From positions 4,971,501-5,035,500 of the forward strand of contig NZ_FXUY01000001.1 in NCBI RefSeq assembly GCF_900182985.1: a stretch of 64,000 nt of DNA. Direction: 5' to 3'. This DNA comes from Pseudomonas helmanticensis (lineage in GTDB: Bacteria > Pseudomonadota > Gammaproteobacteria > Pseudomonadales > Pseudomonadaceae). Made by a program: the position numbers and the translations under genes. The notes under the pieces are model-generated. The model did not search any database. It was given only the letters and a program-made list of their open reading frames with translations, and had not been told where the DNA came from. Below are positions 36,525 to 49,587 of this stretch, one piece after another. The number at the start of each line of letters is the position of its first letter. The stretch's first letter is position 1.

Positions 36525-37792
36525 GTCACTAACCTGCGCTGGAAGAGTTCACGGAAGACCGGATAGATATCCCCGGCCGAGACCAGTTGCTGCTGGGCAA
36601 AAGTGTCAGAGAAGGCGTCGGCGATGCGTTCGTATTCGTACCACAAGGCCTGATGTTCGCGCGGGGTGATCTCCACGTAAGTGTAGTACTGCACAAACGG
36701 CATGATCTGGTTGATCAGGATGTCGCGGCAGATCGGAGAGTCGTCGTTCCAGTTGTCACCGTCGGAAGCCTGCGCCGCGTAGATGTTCCACTCGTTGCTT
36801 GGATAACGCTCGGCCATGATCTCCTGCATCAGTTTCAATGCGCTGGAAACGATGGTGCCGCCGGTTTCCCGCGAATAGAAAAACTCCTCCTCGTCGACCT
36901 CCCGTGCGCTGGTGTGGTGGCGGATGAACACCACGTCGATCTTGTCGTAGTTCCGTTTCAGGAACAGGTACAACAGGATGAAAAAGCGTTTGGCAATGTC
37001 CTTGGTCGCCTGGGTCATGGAGCCGGACACGTCCATCAGGCAGAACATCACGGCTTTCGAGCTGGGGTTCGGTTGTTTGATCAGCAGGTTGTATTTCAGG
37101 TCGAAGGTGTCGAGGAATGGTACGCGATGAATACGCGCGCTGAGTTTCTCGATTTCTGCTTCGAGTTCCTGAATATCGCCGAAGTTGTCCGGCTCTTCGC
37201 GTTTCAGCCGTTCAAGTTCTTCTTTAGCCTCACGCAGTTTTGCCCGGCTGCTGCCGGACAGGGCGATGCGTCGTGCATGGGCCGAACGCAGAGTGCGGAT
37301 GATGTTGATGCGCGAAGGATTGCCTTCGTTGCTGATCCCGGCACGTACGGTTTTAAAGGTGTCGGTGCCGCTCAGGTTGCGTTTGACCAGGTTGGGCAGT
37401 TCGAGGTCTTCGAACATGAATTCGAGGAATTCTTCCTGAGTGATCTGGAAGACGAACTCGTCCATGCCTTCGCCGGAATTACCGGCCTTGCCCGGGCCAC
37501 GTCCGCCGCCACCGCCCGGTGGTCGGGCGATGTGCTCGCCGGCAGTGAACTCCTTGTTGCCGGGATGAACCACGGTCTGCTTGCCGCCGCGGCCGTGGTG
37601 AAGCACCGGCTCGTCGATGTCGCGACCGGGGATGCTGATCTGTTCGCCGTGCTCCATATCGGTAATGGAACGGCGGCTGACCGCCTCTTCGACAGCCTTC
37701 TTGATGTGGTCACGGTAACGCCGCAGGAAACGCTGGCGGTTCACCGTGCTCTTGTTCTTGCCATTGAGACGTCGGTCGATCACATAACTCAT
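36521..37792 (-). CDS. YeaH/YhbH family protein (DUF444)
   Basis: The 423-residue protein is of the DUF444 family with a von Willebrand A-like C-terminal half ([18 protein letters not shown], a MIDAS-type metal site). An N-terminal Arg/Lys-rich part and a glycine-rich linker (near residues 85-95) precede it. It is encoded between the kinase PrkA and SpoVR and probably acts with them, perhaps as an adaptor or target. The ATG at 37792 has GGAGG eight bases before it. Confidence 0.92.
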   Translation of the reverse strand: MSYVIDRRLNGKNKSTVNRQRFLRRYRDHIKKAVEEAVSRRSITDMEHGEQISIPGRDIDEPVLHHGRGGKQTVVHPGNKEFTAGEHIARPPGGGGGRGPGKAGNSGEGMDEFVFQITQEEFLEFMFEDLELPNLVKRNLSGTDTFKTVRAGISNEGNPSRINIIRTLRSAHARRIALSGSSRAKLREAKEELERLKREEPDNFGDIQELEAEIEKLSARIHRVPFLDTFDLKYNLLIKQPNPSSKAVMFCLMDVSGSMTQATKDIAKRFFILLYLFLKRNYDKIDVVFIRHHTSAREVDEEEFFYSRETGGTIVSSALKLMQEIMAERYPSNEWNIYAAQASDGDNWNDDSPICRDILINQIMPFVQYYTYVEITPREHQALWYEYERIADAFSDTFAQQQLVSAGDIYPVFRELFQRRLVT

Positions 37793-37807
37793 AGGAAGCC
37801 CTCCGGG

Positions 37808-37912
37808 CAGCTTCAAGTTGTGAGCCTCAAGCTGCAAGTAAAAGCAGTTTCCCGGGCATCCGTGGGTTACGCGCTTTGTTCTTGCAGCTCGTAGCTAGAA
37901 GCTTGCAGCTGC
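37808..37912. repeat. Inverted repeat of the AGCTTCAAGCTGCAAG type between prkA and yeaH
   Basis: GCAGCTTCAAG...AAGCTGCAAG and CTTGCAGCT...GCTTGCAGCTGC are imperfect inverted copies about 40 bases apart. It lies in the 121-base gap between prkA and the yeaH-like gene and could set the mRNA ratio of the two. Confidence 0.6.
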
Positions 37913-37913
37913 T

Positions 37914-39836
37914 TCACTGCGACTTCCGTACCCGCAGGTACCATTCGGAAAGAAGCCGTACCTGTTTGTCGGTGTAGCCGCGTTCGACCATTCGAGTGAC
38001 GAAGTCGTTGTGCTTTTGCTGATCCTCTTTGCTGGCCTTGGCGTTGAAACTGATGACTGGCAGCAGATCCTCGGTGTTCGAGAACATTTTCTTCTCGATG
38101 ACCACCCGCAGTTTTTCGTAGCTGAGCCAGGTCGGATTCTTGCCGTTGTTGTTGGCCCGTGCGCGCAGTACGAAGTTGACGATTTCGTTGCGGAAATCCT
38201 TCGGATTGCTGATGCCGGCCGGTTTCTCGATTTTCTCCAGTTCTTCGTTGAGGGCAACACGGTTGAGGATCTCGCCGGTTTCCGGATCGCGGTATTCCTG
38301 ATCCTGAATCCAGAAGTCCGCGTACAGCACGTAACGGTCGAAGATGTTCTGGCCGTACTCGCTGTAAGACTCGAGATAAGCTGTCTGGATCTCCTTGCCA
38401 ATGAATTCGATATAACGCGGCGCCAGGTATTCCTTCAGGTAGCGCAGATAGCGCTCGCGGGTCTCGGCCTGGAACTGTTCCTGTTCGATCTGCTGTTCCA
38501 GCACATAGAGCAGGTGCACCGGGTTGGCGGCGATTTCATGCGGATCGAAGTTGAAGACCTTGGAGAGGATCTTGAACGCGAAGCGCGTCGACAGACCGTT
38601 CATGCCCTCGTCGACACCCGCCGAATCGCGGTATTCCTGAATCGACTTGGCTTTCGGATCGGTGTCCTTGAGGTTTTCACCGTCGTAGACGCGCATCTTC
38701 GAATAGATGTTGGAGTTTTCCGGCTCCTTGAGGCGCGAAAGCACGGTGAACTGCGCAAGCATCTTCAAGGTGTCTGGTGCGCAATGCGCTTTGGCCAGAG
38801 AACTGTTGAACAGCAGTTTGTCGTAGATCTTCACTTCGTCGCTGACGCGTAGGCAATACGGCACTTTGACGATGTAGATCCGGTCGATGAACGCTTCGTT
38901 GTTCTTGTTGTTACGGAAGGTGTGCCACTCCGATTCGTTGGAGTGGGCAAGCAGGATCCCTGTGAACGGAATCGCGCCAAGCCCTTCGGTACTGTTGTAG
39001 TTGCCTTCCTGGGTGGCAGTCAGTAACGGGTGCAGCACCTTGATCGGTGCCTTGAACATTTCGACGAATTCCATCAGGCCCTGGTTGGCCCGGCACAGCG
39101 CGCCGGAATAGCTGTAGGCGTCGGCGTCGTTCTGTGGGTATTCCTCGAGTTTGCGGATGTCGACCTTACCGACGAGCGCCGAGATGTCCTGGTTGTTCTC
39201 GTCGCCCGGTTCGGTCTTGGCCACGGCGATCTGATTGAGGATCGAAGGGTACAGTTTGACCACGCGGAACTGGCTGATGTCGCCGCCGAATTCGGCCAGG
39301 CGCTTGGTCGCCCAAGGCGACATGATGGTGTTCAGGTAGCGCCGCGGGATGCCAAAGTCTTCTTCGAGGATCGCGCCATCTTCGGTGGCGTTGAACAGGC
39401 CCAAAGGCGATTCGAATACCGGCGAACCCTTGATCGCGTAGAAGGGCACTTTTTCGATCAGTTGTTTCAGCTTCTCGGCCAGCGACGATTTACCGCCGCC
39501 GACGGGGCCGAGCAGATAGAGGATCTGTTTCTTCTCTTCCAGGCCTTGGGCGGCGTGGCGGAAATACGAGACGATCTGGTCGATGCATTCTTCCATCCCG
39601 TGGAAGTCTTCGAAGGCCGGATAGCGACGGATCACCTTGTTGGAGAAGATGCGTGACAGCCTCGAGTTGGTCGAGGTGTCGAGCAGTTCCGGTTCGCCGA
39701 TGGCCAGCAATAGACGCTCGGCGGCGGAAACGTAGGCGCTACGGTCTTTCTTGCACAGCTCCAGGTACTCTTGCAGCGAGAGTTCTTCCTGGCGTGTGGA
39801 CTCGAAGCGTTGTTGGAAGTGGCTAAAGATACTCAT
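37914..39836 (-). CDS. prkA: PrkA-type serine protein kinase (YeaG)
   Basis: The 640-residue protein has an AAA-type N-terminal domain with Walker A LLGPVGGGKSSLAEKL (near residue 110) and the C-terminal PrkA domain. In E. coli the homologue YeaG takes part in adaptation to nitrogen starvation; in Bacillus PrkA affects sporulation. Kinase and AAA-type activities have both been reported. The start MSIFSHFQQRFE at 39836 is conserved; 89 more in-frame codons upstream look non-coding. It is the first gene of prkA-yeaH-spoVR, with a 121-base repeat-bearing gap before yeaH. Confidence 0.94.
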   Translation of the reverse strand: MSIFSHFQQRFESTRQEELSLQEYLELCKKDRSAYVSAAERLLLAIGEPELLDTSTNSRLSRIFSNKVIRRYPAFEDFHGMEECIDQIVSYFRHAAQGLEEKKQILYLLGPVGGGKSSLAEKLKQLIEKVPFYAIKGSPVFESPLGLFNATEDGAILEEDFGIPRRYLNTIMSPWATKRLAEFGGDISQFRVVKLYPSILNQIAVAKTEPGDENNQDISALVGKVDIRKLEEYPQNDADAYSYSGALCRANQGLMEFVEMFKAPIKVLHPLLTATQEGNYNSTEGLGAIPFTGILLAHSNESEWHTFRNNKNNEAFIDRIYIVKVPYCLRVSDEVKIYDKLLFNSSLAKAHCAPDTLKMLAQFTVLSRLKEPENSNIYSKMRVYDGENLKDTDPKAKSIQEYRDSAGVDEGMNGLSTRFAFKILSKVFNFDPHEIAANPVHLLYVLEQQIEQEQFQAETRERYLRYLKEYLAPRYIEFIGKEIQTAYLESYSEYGQNIFDRYVLYADFWIQDQEYRDPETGEILNRVALNEELEKIEKPAGISNPKDFRNEIVNFVLRARANNNGKNPTWLSYEKLRVVIEKKMFSNTEDLLPVISFNAKASKEDQQKHNDFVTRMVERGYTDKQVRLLSEWYLRVRKSQ

Positions 39837-40090
39837 GACGTCACCTCGCTCGATACGTGGAGCCGACGCCGGATCACTCAGTCGATGCTGGCAAACAACC
39901 GCTACGGCAGCTGTTTGTTTACCCCCCAGAACACTTTCACGATCGACAATCGCGAAAGTCACTCCCGATGACCCGTGCGCCGGTGTACCGGCTCTCCCCT
40001 GTTTTGGATGGCCTGGGCTTAAGGATAGTTGGGAATTCGGGAGGTAAAGGCGAGATACGTAATTATGTGTGGCAAGACCGTTCGTCTGCC

Positions 40091-40122
40091 CGCGCAGGCC
40101 CACGGGAGCCGGGGCCTGCGCG
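40091..40122. other. Stable stem-loop beyond the glpE stop codon
   Basis: CGCGCAGGCCC and GGGCCTGCGCG are perfect inverted copies around ten bases. No T-run follows on the minus strand, the direction of glpE, so it is more likely a 3'-end stabiliser than a classic terminator. Confidence 0.4.
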
Positions 40123-40133
40123 TTGCAAAAAAA

Positions 40134-40463
40134 TTATTCGGCGGTGCCTTGGGCGGTTTCCGCAGGATAAGTCGTACGCCACAGCTCAAAGCCGCCGTCC
40201 ATGCTGTAGACGTCGGAGAAGCCTTGGCTGATCAGGTAAGCCGCAGCACCCTGACTGGAATTGCCGTGGTAGCAGACAACCACGGTCGGTGCATCAAGGT
40301 CGGCGCCTTGGATGAAGGCGTGCAAGGAATGATTGTCCAGATGCTTCGAGCCGCTGATGTGCAGGGCGGCAAAAGTTGCCGGGTCGCGTACGTCGACGAC
40401 GACAGCACCTTGTTCACGCAGGGTCTGGGCCTGTTCCGGGGGGATTCGTTTGAATTCGCTCAT
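40134..40463 (-). CDS. glpE: GlpE, thiosulfate sulfurtransferase (rhodanese)
   Basis: GlpE moves sulfane sulfur from thiosulfate to cyanide or thioredoxin. The 109-residue single-domain rhodanese has the active-site loop CYHGNSS and the [10 protein letters not shown] start motif. CAGGAA lies before the ATG. It is the last gene of the lptD-surA-pdxA-rsmA-apaG-apaH group. Confidence 0.93.
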   Translation of the reverse strand: MSEFKRIPPEQAQTLREQGAVVVDVRDPATFAALHISGSKHLDNHSLHAFIQGADLDAPTVVVCYHGNSSQGAAAYLISQGFSDVYSMDGGFELWRTTYPAETAQGTAE

Positions 40464-40496
40464 GGCGGGTTCCTGTTGCTCGGCTGAAAGCGCAGT

Positions 40497-41378
40497 CTAA
40501 CGCGGTGCGCTGACTGGCGAAGTTTCGGGGATAAGTGGTGCGACAGTCTGGGCGAGGCCGCCGTGTTCGTCGCATTTGCATGACAGGCGTTCGCCGCTGT
40601 CGACGTTCATCAGGGTCAGGCTGCCGCCCCAGACGCAACCGGTGTCCAGCGCCGAGATACCCGGCTCATGGATGTTGCCTTCGAGTGCTGCCCAGTGACC
40701 GAAGATAATCCGCAAGCCGCGGGTTTTGCGCTCCTTGTGCTGGAACCAAGGTTTGAATCCGGGAGGGGCGGTGTCGAGGCCTTCTTTGCTCTTGAGGTCG
40801 AGTTTGCCTTCGGCGGTGCAAAAGCGCATGCGCGTGAAATAGTTGGTGATGACGCGCAAACGGGTCACGCCTTTGAGATCGTTGTCCCATTTCGCCGGAT
40901 CGTTGCCGTACATGCCGTCGAGGTAGGCAGGGAACAGATTGTCGTCACGCAGGGCGGCTTCGACTTCGGCGGCGCACTTCAGCGCGCGGCTCAGCGACCA
41001 TTGCGGTGGAATGCCGGCATGCACCATGGCGACATCGCGTGTTTCGTCGTAATGCATCAGCTTTTGCTGGCGTACCCATTCCAGCAATTCGGCGCTGTCC
41101 GGCGCCTCGAGAATCTCGCGCAGGGTGTCGGACTTCTTCAGGCGCTCGATGTTTTTCGCCGCTGCCAGCAAATGCAGATCGTGATTACCCAGTACGCAGA
41201 CCATCGATTCGCGCATGCGGTACAGAAAACGCAGGGTTTCCAGCGATTGCGGGCCACGGTTGACCAGATCGCCGACCAGCCACAGGCGATCGAGCTTGGC
41301 GTCAAACGCCACTTGCTTGAGCAGGCATTTGAGCGGTTCGAGGCAGCCTTGCAGGTCGCCGACGGCATACGTTGCCAT
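40497..41378 (-). CDS. apaH: ApaH, diadenosine tetraphosphatase
   Basis: ApaH splits Ap4A and related alarmones, and in E. coli removes Np4 caps from RNA. The 293-residue metallophosphatase has the motifs [19 protein letters not shown] and [10 protein letters not shown] and the later HAGIPPQW. The start codon shares one base with the apaG stop (TGATG), and the open frame further upstream only shadows apaG. Confidence 0.96.
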   Translation of the reverse strand: MATYAVGDLQGCLEPLKCLLKQVAFDAKLDRLWLVGDLVNRGPQSLETLRFLYRMRESMVCVLGNHDLHLLAAAKNIERLKKSDTLREILEAPDSAELLEWVRQQKLMHYDETRDVAMVHAGIPPQWSLSRALKCAAEVEAALRDDNLFPAYLDGMYGNDPAKWDNDLKGVTRLRVITNYFTRMRFCTAEGKLDLKSKEGLDTAPPGFKPWFQHKERKTRGLRIIFGHWAALEGNIHEPGISALDTGCVWGGSLTLMNVDSGERLSCKCDEHGGLAQTVAPLIPETSPVSAPR

Positions 41379-41758
41379 CAGTGCAGAGCTCCGGGTACGG
41401 CGAGACGGAACGGCTTGATGATGGCGTCGAAATGTTTGCCGTCGGTGGCGACCATTTCGTAAGAGCCCTGCATGGTGCCGACCTTGGTGGTCATCACCGT
41501 GCCGCTGCTGTAGGTATGGCTCTGGCCTGCGTCGATCAGCGGTTGCTGGCCGACGACACCGGCGCCGCGCACTTCTTCGACATGCCCGTCGCCATCGGTG
41601 ATCACCCAATGTCGCGACATCAGGCGCGCAGGCTGCTCGCCATTGTTCTGCACGGTGATGGTGTAGGCGAAGGCGAAGCGGTCGTGCTCGGGTTGCGATT
41701 GGTCTGCCAGATAGCGGGTAACGACACTGACATCGACCTGGTAACGGGAATCGGACAT
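41378..41758 (-). CDS. apaG: ApaG/CorD domain protein
   Basis: The 126-residue protein is the small immunoglobulin-like ApaG, linked to cobalt and magnesium homeostasis; its exact role is unresolved. It shows [15 protein letters not shown] and the glycine motif GVVGQQPLI. It sits between rsmA and apaH in the conserved order. Confidence 0.95.
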   Translation of the reverse strand: MSDSRYQVDVSVVTRYLADQSQPEHDRFAFAYTITVQNNGEQPARLMSRHWVITDGDGHVEEVRGAGVVGQQPLIDAGQSHTYSSGTVMTTKVGTMQGSYEMVATDGKHFDAIIKPFRLAVPGALH

Positions 41759-41871
41759 GCAAAAGGCCTTAAACGAAGCGGAACGCGGGGCGTAGCTGAT
41801 GGGGAATCAGTCTAGGCAAGTATCGGGCAGTAAACCAGAGTGGCGTCCTGCCCGATAGCGTTCATCGCTTG

Positions 41872-42690
41872 TCAGTCGGCGGCGGGGGAGGCCGGGACTT
41901 GTATGGCGAGCTGGTCGGCCAGGCGTACGAACGCGGCCAGGTCCAGTTGCTCCGGACGCAGGCTGCCATCGACACCGGCGGCTTCGATCTCGGCATTGCT
42001 GAGCAATTGCTTGAGCGTGTTGCGCAGGGTCTTGCGGCGCTGGTTGAAGGCTTCGCGGACGACGCGCTCCAGCAGCTTGTGATCCTTGGCCGGGTGCGGC
42101 AGCACTGCGTGCGGGACCAGGCGGACGATGGCCGAGTCGACTTTCGGCGGCGGGTTGAACGCGCCCGGACCGACGTTGAACAGGTGCTCTACGCGGCAGT
42201 GGTACTGAACCATGATCGACAGGCGACCCCAGTCACCGCCGCCAGGGCCTGCGGCCAGACGCTCGACCACTTCCTTCTGCAACATGAAATGCATGTCGCG
42301 AATGATGCCGGCGTTATTCAACAGGTGAAAAATCAGCGGCGTCGAGATGTTGTACGGCAGGTTACCGACCACTCGCAGGCTGTTCGGCGCGGCATTGAGC
42401 GAGTTGAAGTCAAACTTCAGCGCGTCGCCCTGGTGCAGGTTGAAATTGCTCTTGCCGGCAAACTGCTGGTTGAGGATCGGGATCAGATCCTTGTCCAGTT
42501 CCACCACATCGAGTTGCGCGCCCGAGGACAACAGGCCGGCGGTCAGCGCGCCCTGGCCCGGGCCGATTTCCAGCAGGCGGTCTTCGGCTTTGGCATGGAT
42601 GGAGCGCAGGATGCGGTCGATGACGCCAGCATCGTGCAGGAAGTTCTGGCCAAAGCGTTTGCGCGCCTTGTGTTGATATAGCTCGGTCAT
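41872..42690 (-). CDS. rsmA: RsmA (KsgA), 16S rRNA adenine dimethyltransferase
   Basis: This enzyme dimethylates two adjacent adenosines in the 3' hairpin of 16S rRNA late in ribosome assembly. The 272-residue protein has the SAM motif [14 protein letters not shown] and the catalytic NLPYNIS. The symbol rsmA here is the rRNA enzyme (also ksgA), not the CsrA-type regulator bound by RsmY. It overlaps pdxA by four bases. Confidence 0.97.
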   Translation of the reverse strand: MTELYQHKARKRFGQNFLHDAGVIDRILRSIHAKAEDRLLEIGPGQGALTAGLLSSGAQLDVVELDKDLIPILNQQFAGKSNFNLHQGDALKFDFNSLNAAPNSLRVVGNLPYNISTPLIFHLLNNAGIIRDMHFMLQKEVVERLAAGPGGGDWGRLSIMVQYHCRVEHLFNVGPGAFNPPPKVDSAIVRLVPHAVLPHPAKDHKLLERVVREAFNQRRKTLRNTLKQLLSNAEIEAAGVDGSLRPEQLDLAAFVRLADQLAIQVPASPAAD

Positions 42691-43676
42691 AAACGGGTCT
42701 CGGCCATCTGGTAGGCGGTTTCCAGGGCGACTTGCAGGCTGCCGGTGTCGATCTTGCCGCTGCCGGCCAGATCCAGGGCGGTGCCGTGGTCGACCGAGGT
42801 GCGGATGATCGGCAGGCCCAGTGTCACGTTGACGGCAGCGCCGAAGCCTTTGTACTTGAGCACAGGCAAACCCTGGTCGTGGTACATCGCCAGCACTGCG
42901 TCGCAGTGCTCCAGATATTTGGGGGTAAACAGAGTGTCGGCAGGCAGCGGGCCACGAAGGTCCATGCCCTCGCCGCGCAGGCGCTCTAATGTGGGTTCGA
43001 TGATGTCGATTTCTTCATGGCCCAGGTGGCCGCCTTCACCGGCGTGCGGGTTAAGCCCGCAAACCAGAATGCGTGGCCGGGCGATGCCGAATTTTTTTTG
43101 CAGGTCGCTGTGCAGGATCCGCGTGACCCGCTCCAGTCGCTGCGGCGTGATCGCATCGGCGATCTCGCGCAGGGGCAAGTGAGTGGTGACGAGTGCCACA
43201 CGCAAGCCGCGTGTCGCCAGCATCATCACGACCTGGGCGGTATGGGTCAGGTCTGCGAGAAATTCAGTGTGTCCGGAGAATGCGATGCCCGACTCGTTGA
43301 TCACGCCTTTGTGCACCGGCGCAGTGATCATCCCGGCGAAGTCGCCGTTGAGGCAGCCGTTGCCGGCACGGGTCAGGGTTTCAAGGACGAAAGCAGCGTT
43401 AGCCTTGTCCAGTTGCCCGGCGACCACGGGTGCGCTGAGCGGTGTATCCCAGACATACAGGCTATTGGCGGGCGCCGGGGCGTCCGGCCAGTGATTCGGG
43501 CCGACATCCAGCAAGTTGACGACCAGCCCCAGCTGCGCGGCCCGCTCATTGAGCAGGTCGCGGCTGGTGATGGCAATCAGGGGATGTGGCTGGGCTTGCG
43601 AGGCGAGCAGCAGGCACAGGTCGGGACCGATGCCGGCTGGTTCGCCGGGTGTCAGCGCGAAACGCTTGGGTTTCAC
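42687..43676 (-). CDS. pdxA: PdxA, 4-hydroxythreonine-4-phosphate dehydrogenase
   Basis: PdxA oxidises 4-phosphohydroxy-L-threonine in the DXP-dependent route to pyridoxal phosphate. The 329-residue protein begins [16 protein letters not shown] and contains the metal-binding histidines in [17 protein letters not shown] and AMYHDQGLP. Four-base overlaps on both sides couple it to surA and rsmA. Confidence 0.97.
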   Translation of the reverse strand: MKPKRFALTPGEPAGIGPDLCLLLASQAQPHPLIAITSRDLLNERAAQLGLVVNLLDVGPNHWPDAPAPANSLYVWDTPLSAPVVAGQLDKANAAFVLETLTRAGNGCLNGDFAGMITAPVHKGVINESGIAFSGHTEFLADLTHTAQVVMMLATRGLRVALVTTHLPLREIADAITPQRLERVTRILHSDLQKKFGIARPRILVCGLNPHAGEGGHLGHEEIDIIEPTLERLRGEGMDLRGPLPADTLFTPKYLEHCDAVLAMYHDQGLPVLKYKGFGAAVNVTLGLPIIRTSVDHGTALDLAGSGKIDTGSLQVALETAYQMAETRL

Positions 43677-44989
43677 TGCGCTGCCTGGTCTGCACCAGGG
43701 AGTTTGATCTCTACGTACGCTTCGTCACGGATCTGACGCAGCCAGGTTTGCAGCTCTTCGTCGTATTTGCGGTTACGCAGTACGGTCATGGCTTGCTGCT
43801 CGCGAGCCTGTTCGGTGCTGTCGGTGGCACGACGGCCAAGGACTTCGAGAACGTGCCAGCCGTATTGGGTCTGGAATGGCTTGGACAGCTGACCTTGTGG
43901 AGTCTTGGCCATCACTTCGCGGAATTCCGGCACCAGTGCGTTCGGATCGATCCAGTTCAGATCGCCGCCGTTGAGGGCCGAACCCGGGTCTTCGGAGTAG
44001 CTCTTCGCCAATTCGGCGAAATCTTCACCTGCCAGGATGCGGTCATACAGGGATTGAACCAGCGCCTTGGTCTTGGCTTCGTCGCGGATCGGGCTTGGCT
44101 TGACCAGAATGTGGCGCACATGCACTTCGTCGCGCATCTGCGCTTCGCCGCCACGCTTGGCCAGCAGCTTCAGGATGATGAAACCACCCGGAGTGCGTGC
44201 AGGCTGCGTGATGTCGCCGACAGCCATGCTGCTCAGCTCGCGGTCGAACGGCGGTGGCAGTTGCGCGGCTTTACGCCAGCCCATGTCGCCGCCTTCCAAA
44301 GCGTTGTCGCTACCGGATTTGGCAACGGCCAGTTGACCGAAGTCAGCGCCTTGCTTGAGTTGCTGGTAAACGTCCATGGCCTGACGGGCAGCGCTCTGAA
44401 TGGCTTCAGAGTTGGCGCTTTCCGGTGTCGGGATCAGGATGTTGGCCAGGTGCAGTTCTTCGGACAGTTGCATCTTGCCCAGGTCGGAAGCGAGGAAGTT
44501 TTTCACTTCCTGCTCGGACACCTGAATGCGCTCTGCCACACGACGCTGACGAACACGGCTGATGACCATTTCACGCTTGATCTGGTCACGAGCGTCGTCA
44601 TAAGACAGACCATCGTGAGCCAGGGCCGCGCGGAATTGATCCACGGTCATGTTGTTGCGCTGGGCAATCGTACCGACAGCCTGGTTCAGTTCTTCATCGG
44701 TGATGCGGATGCCGGAGCGTTCGCCGATCTGCAATTGCAGGTTTTCGACGATCAGGCGCTCAAGCACCTGCTGATCCAGTACGCCTGGAGGTGGCGAGCC
44801 ACCCCCACGCTTGGCGATGGTCTGTTGAACTTCGTGAACACGCTGGTCCAGTTGGCTCTGCATGACCACGTCGTTGTCGACGATCGCTACCACTTTATCG
44901 ATGGACTGTACGGCGGCGTTGGCCGCCGTACCCAGGAACAACGCGCCCAGCATCAGCGGGCGCAGACAATCAGAAAGCTTGGTCTTCAC
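43673..44989 (-). CDS. surA: SurA, periplasmic chaperone/peptidyl-prolyl isomerase
   Basis: SurA escorts unfolded outer-membrane proteins, including LptD, across the periplasm. The 438-residue protein has a signal peptide (1 to about 25, ending ANA), an N-terminal chaperone core and two parvulin domains (from about 180 and about 290; HLANILIP and HVRHILVK), then a short C-terminal helix. It overlaps the end of lptD by 20 bases. Confidence 0.97.
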   Translation of the reverse strand: MKTKLSDCLRPLMLGALFLGTAANAAVQSIDKVVAIVDNDVVMQSQLDQRVHEVQQTIAKRGGGSPPPGVLDQQVLERLIVENLQLQIGERSGIRITDEELNQAVGTIAQRNNMTVDQFRAALAHDGLSYDDARDQIKREMVISRVRQRRVAERIQVSEQEVKNFLASDLGKMQLSEELHLANILIPTPESANSEAIQSAARQAMDVYQQLKQGADFGQLAVAKSGSDNALEGGDMGWRKAAQLPPPFDRELSSMAVGDITQPARTPGGFIILKLLAKRGGEAQMRDEVHVRHILVKPSPIRDEAKTKALVQSLYDRILAGEDFAELAKSYSEDPGSALNGGDLNWIDPNALVPEFREVMAKTPQGQLSKPFQTQYGWHVLEVLGRRATDSTEQAREQQAMTVLRNRKYDEELQTWLRQIRDEAYVEIKLPGADQAAQ

Positions 44990-47768
44990 GTTGACGATAA
45001 CCTTGGATGCCTTTGTCGAGGAAGCTCTCTACCTTGGCGCCGGTGAGGCCGCCGAGTCCCTTCAGAACAATTTGGAGGAAGACGCCGTGGTCGCCTTTTT
45101 CGTTTTCCGGGGCGTTCTGACTGAATTCGTCATAGCTGACCCAGTAACGGTTGATCAGGCGCAGTTTCCAGCAGCAGTTGTCATATTCGAAACCACCGAA
45201 GGCTTCCAGCGTACGGTTGCGGTTGTAGTCGTACTGCCAGCGGCTGATCGCGCTCCACTGCGGAACGATCGGCCAGATGACCGAGAAATCATGCTGCTGG
45301 ATCTTGTAGTAGTCCTTCACGTAGCCAGGTTGCCCCGGAGTGCCGTAGTCACCACCACCCACCGACCATTTACCGGTGTTCTGGTCATAACGAACCTGGT
45401 CGTTGCGATAGCGATAGCCGAGGTTGACCACCTTGTTCGGGTTGTCTTCCGGCTGGTAGTGGAACATCGCGCTGCCGGAACGTGGGCTGCGGCTGTCCGG
45501 ATCCCAGTTGTAGTCGGCCGTGGTCCGCCAATCGCGGTTCCAGCGATATTCGTATTCCAGTGCGTAAGGCGAGACATTGGCCTGAGCATCGTCGCGGGTT
45601 TTCGCATCGATACCCGGCAGCTGTACTTCACGATCCTTGAAGTACAACGCCTGGCCGACGCTGATGCGTTGACGTTCGAAACCGTCGTCTTCGATCCAGC
45701 GGCTGGTTACGCCCAGCGACAGTTTGTTCTCGTCACCGACACGGTCGGAGCCGGAGAAGCGGTTGTCGCGGAACAGCGAGGCGTAGTTGAAGGTGTATTC
45801 GCTGGTGTCGAATACTGGAATGTCTTCTTGATCAACCTCGGGTACATAGAGGTAGAACAGGCGCGGTTCCAGGGTTTGACGGTAGTTCTTGCCAAAGAAC
45901 GAGGTGTTGCGGTCGAAGTACAGGCCGCTGTCGATACTGGCAATCGGTACGCCACGGTTCTGGTTGCTGTCGAACCGGCCGTAGAGTTTCTGTTGTTCGG
46001 CAGGCATTGCCGCAATCTGCGACTTGCCGGTGCCGTCCAGATCAAGCTGGTACTGCGTGTACTGGTACTTGAGCGATGGCTTGAGGAAGCCATAAGTCCA
46101 GTTCATCGGCAGGCTGACGCCCGGCTTCAGGTTCAGACGATCGCCGTTGGCGCGTGCCAACCCGGTAACGTTGTTGTCGAGGCGCGGCTCGACAGTGCCG
46201 TCTTCGTTAGTGAAGTTGCCGTTTTCCAGGTCGCGGTCAAAGCGGACCAGTTCGGTCTCGTAATCGAAATTCAGACCTTCTGGATGATACGGCAGCTGAC
46301 CAGTGAAGGTGATCTGCGGCAGGCGGTCATACGGCGTGATGTTCGATACGGTGGCCAACTGATACGCCTGAGCGTTCAGACGGGCGGTGTAGCTGTCGCC
46401 GCGATAGGTGACCGAACCCTGCTGGTTCACGTAGTCGGCGTTCTTCACACCGATCTGATCGGTTTGCAGATCCTGGAAGTAGTACGGATCGCTGATCTTG
46501 GTGTAGTCAACCTGGGTGAGCACGCGGGAGTCGAGACCGCCCTTGTGCTGCCAGTTGTACATGTAGCGATTCTTTTCGTAGTCGGTCTGCTTGCTGCGAT
46601 CGGTATCTTCGTCGTTCAGATACGCCGCGCCGAACTGACCTTCGGTGGACTTGGTCAGGTAACGGAACTCGCCTTCCACCAACATGCCGCGCTTGCTCAT
46701 GTAACGCGGGTACAACGTGGCATCGTAGTTCGGCGCCAGGTTGAAGTAGTACGGAGTCACCAGCATGAAGCCGGTATCGCTGCCGGTACCGATGGTCGGC
46801 GGCAGGAAGCCCGACTGGCGACGGTCGTCGATCGGGAAGTAGATGTACGGCGTGTACAGGATCGGGATGTCTTTGACGCGCAGCGTCACGTTGGTCGCGG
46901 TACCGAAACCGGTCGCCGGGTTCAAGGTGATGTTGTTGCCCTTGAGCTGCCACGCGTTGCTGTTCGGTTCGCACGTGGTGTACGTGCCGTCCTTCAAGCG
47001 GATGATCGCGTTTTCGGCACGCTTGGCGTACAGCGCATTACCGCGGATGCGCGATTTGTGCATCACGTATTCGGCGTTGTCGACCTTGGCTTCACCGGTG
47101 TCGAGCTGCACATCGGCGTGGTCGCCGACGATCAGCGCGCCGTTGTCACGGATGCGCACGTCGCCATTGAGTTCGGCGCGGCTCTCGGCCTGGTACAGGC
47201 TCGCCTCGTCGGACTCGACCTGCATGCTGCCCTGACGCAAGACAACATCACCGGCCAGCGTACCGACTTGATCATCGGTGTTATAGCGCGAGGCTTTTGC
47301 GCCGATAAAGGTCGGAGCGTCGCTTTTGTTCGTCTTGTCATTCATGCCAGGACGAGTCGGCTCGATGTAGGCACCCGAGCAATAAGGACCGGTCTCGGCC
47401 AGTTGGGCGGCGGTGAGTTTCTCGCGCGGAACCCAGTCGAGGTGACTGAAGTCTTCGCTACGGGATTTCAGGCCACGGCCCTTGGCTTCGGTGACCAGTG
47501 CCGTTTTAGGGCCTGTGTCGGCAACCGAACCGTTCTCGCTCGCCGCTTCGCCGGTGGCACTGACGGCACTGCCGTCATGCACTGGACGTGGCGGCAAAGC
47601 TGCAGCGGTTGATTTGGGCGCACAGGCCCAACCACCCGAAGCCGAGACGGAGCAGTCATACTGCTCGGCGGCGACAACGAATTGACTGGCCAGAGGTTGC
47701 ATAGCCAGCAGACTGCCGGTTACCAACAACGGAAATTTTTTACGAAACGCGGGGGATTTCAATGCCAT
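44970..47768 (-). CDS. lptD: LptD, outer-membrane LPS assembly protein
   Basis: LptD with the lipoprotein LptE inserts LPS into the outer leaflet of the outer membrane. The 932-residue protein has a signal peptide (to about residue 34), an N-terminal extension with [11 protein letters not shown], a periplasmic beta-jellyroll (about 150-290) and a long C-terminal beta-barrel with many aromatic strands. The CC pair in [10 protein letters not shown] supplies cysteines for the maturation disulfides. The start at 47768 fits the signal peptide. It heads the lptD-surA-pdxA-rsmA-apaG-apaH-glpE group and is divergent from amgK. Confidence 0.96.
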   Translation of the reverse strand: MALKSPAFRKKFPLLVTGSLLAMQPLASQFVVAAEQYDCSVSASGGWACAPKSTAAALPPRPVHDGSAVSATGEAASENGSVADTGPKTALVTEAKGRGLKSRSEDFSHLDWVPREKLTAAQLAETGPYCSGAYIEPTRPGMNDKTNKSDAPTFIGAKASRYNTDDQVGTLAGDVVLRQGSMQVESDEASLYQAESRAELNGDVRIRDNGALIVGDHADVQLDTGEAKVDNAEYVMHKSRIRGNALYAKRAENAIIRLKDGTYTTCEPNSNAWQLKGNNITLNPATGFGTATNVTLRVKDIPILYTPYIYFPIDDRRQSGFLPPTIGTGSDTGFMLVTPYYFNLAPNYDATLYPRYMSKRGMLVEGEFRYLTKSTEGQFGAAYLNDEDTDRSKQTDYEKNRYMYNWQHKGGLDSRVLTQVDYTKISDPYYFQDLQTDQIGVKNADYVNQQGSVTYRGDSYTARLNAQAYQLATVSNITPYDRLPQITFTGQLPYHPEGLNFDYETELVRFDRDLENGNFTNEDGTVEPRLDNNVTGLARANGDRLNLKPGVSLPMNWTYGFLKPSLKYQYTQYQLDLDGTGKSQIAAMPAEQQKLYGRFDSNQNRGVPIASIDSGLYFDRNTSFFGKNYRQTLEPRLFYLYVPEVDQEDIPVFDTSEYTFNYASLFRDNRFSGSDRVGDENKLSLGVTSRWIEDDGFERQRISVGQALYFKDREVQLPGIDAKTRDDAQANVSPYALEYEYRWNRDWRTTADYNWDPDSRSPRSGSAMFHYQPEDNPNKVVNLGYRYRNDQVRYDQNTGKWSVGGGDYGTPGQPGYVKDYYKIQQHDFSVIWPIVPQWSAISRWQYDYNRNRTLEAFGGFEYDNCCWKLRLINRYWVSYDEFSQNAPENEKGDHGVFLQIVLKGLGGLTGAKVESFLDKGIQGYRQREDQAF

Positions 47769-47898
47769 CTTATTAGTCCGGGCTTCCTGCGTGCCATCTG
47801 CCCGCGGTGTGGGCCGCACGCCTCTCGATGGTCTGAAAAAGATGCTGGATAATAAAGCATGACCCGCTTGACGGCTAGCGCCGTCGGAGACCCTTGCA

Positions 47899-49586
<1,688 letters not shown>

Positions 49587-49587
49587 T

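Noticed and set aside
39837..40103. An 89-codon N-terminal extension of prkA
   Set aside because: PrkA proteins begin at MSIFSHFQQ; the extension looks like promoter and leader sequence.
44862..47612. A 916-codon open frame on the plus strand opposite lptD
   Set aside because: It is a mirror of lptD in a high-GC genome, with a composition unlike a folded protein and no motifs. lptD on the other strand has signal peptide, barrel and conserved operon context.
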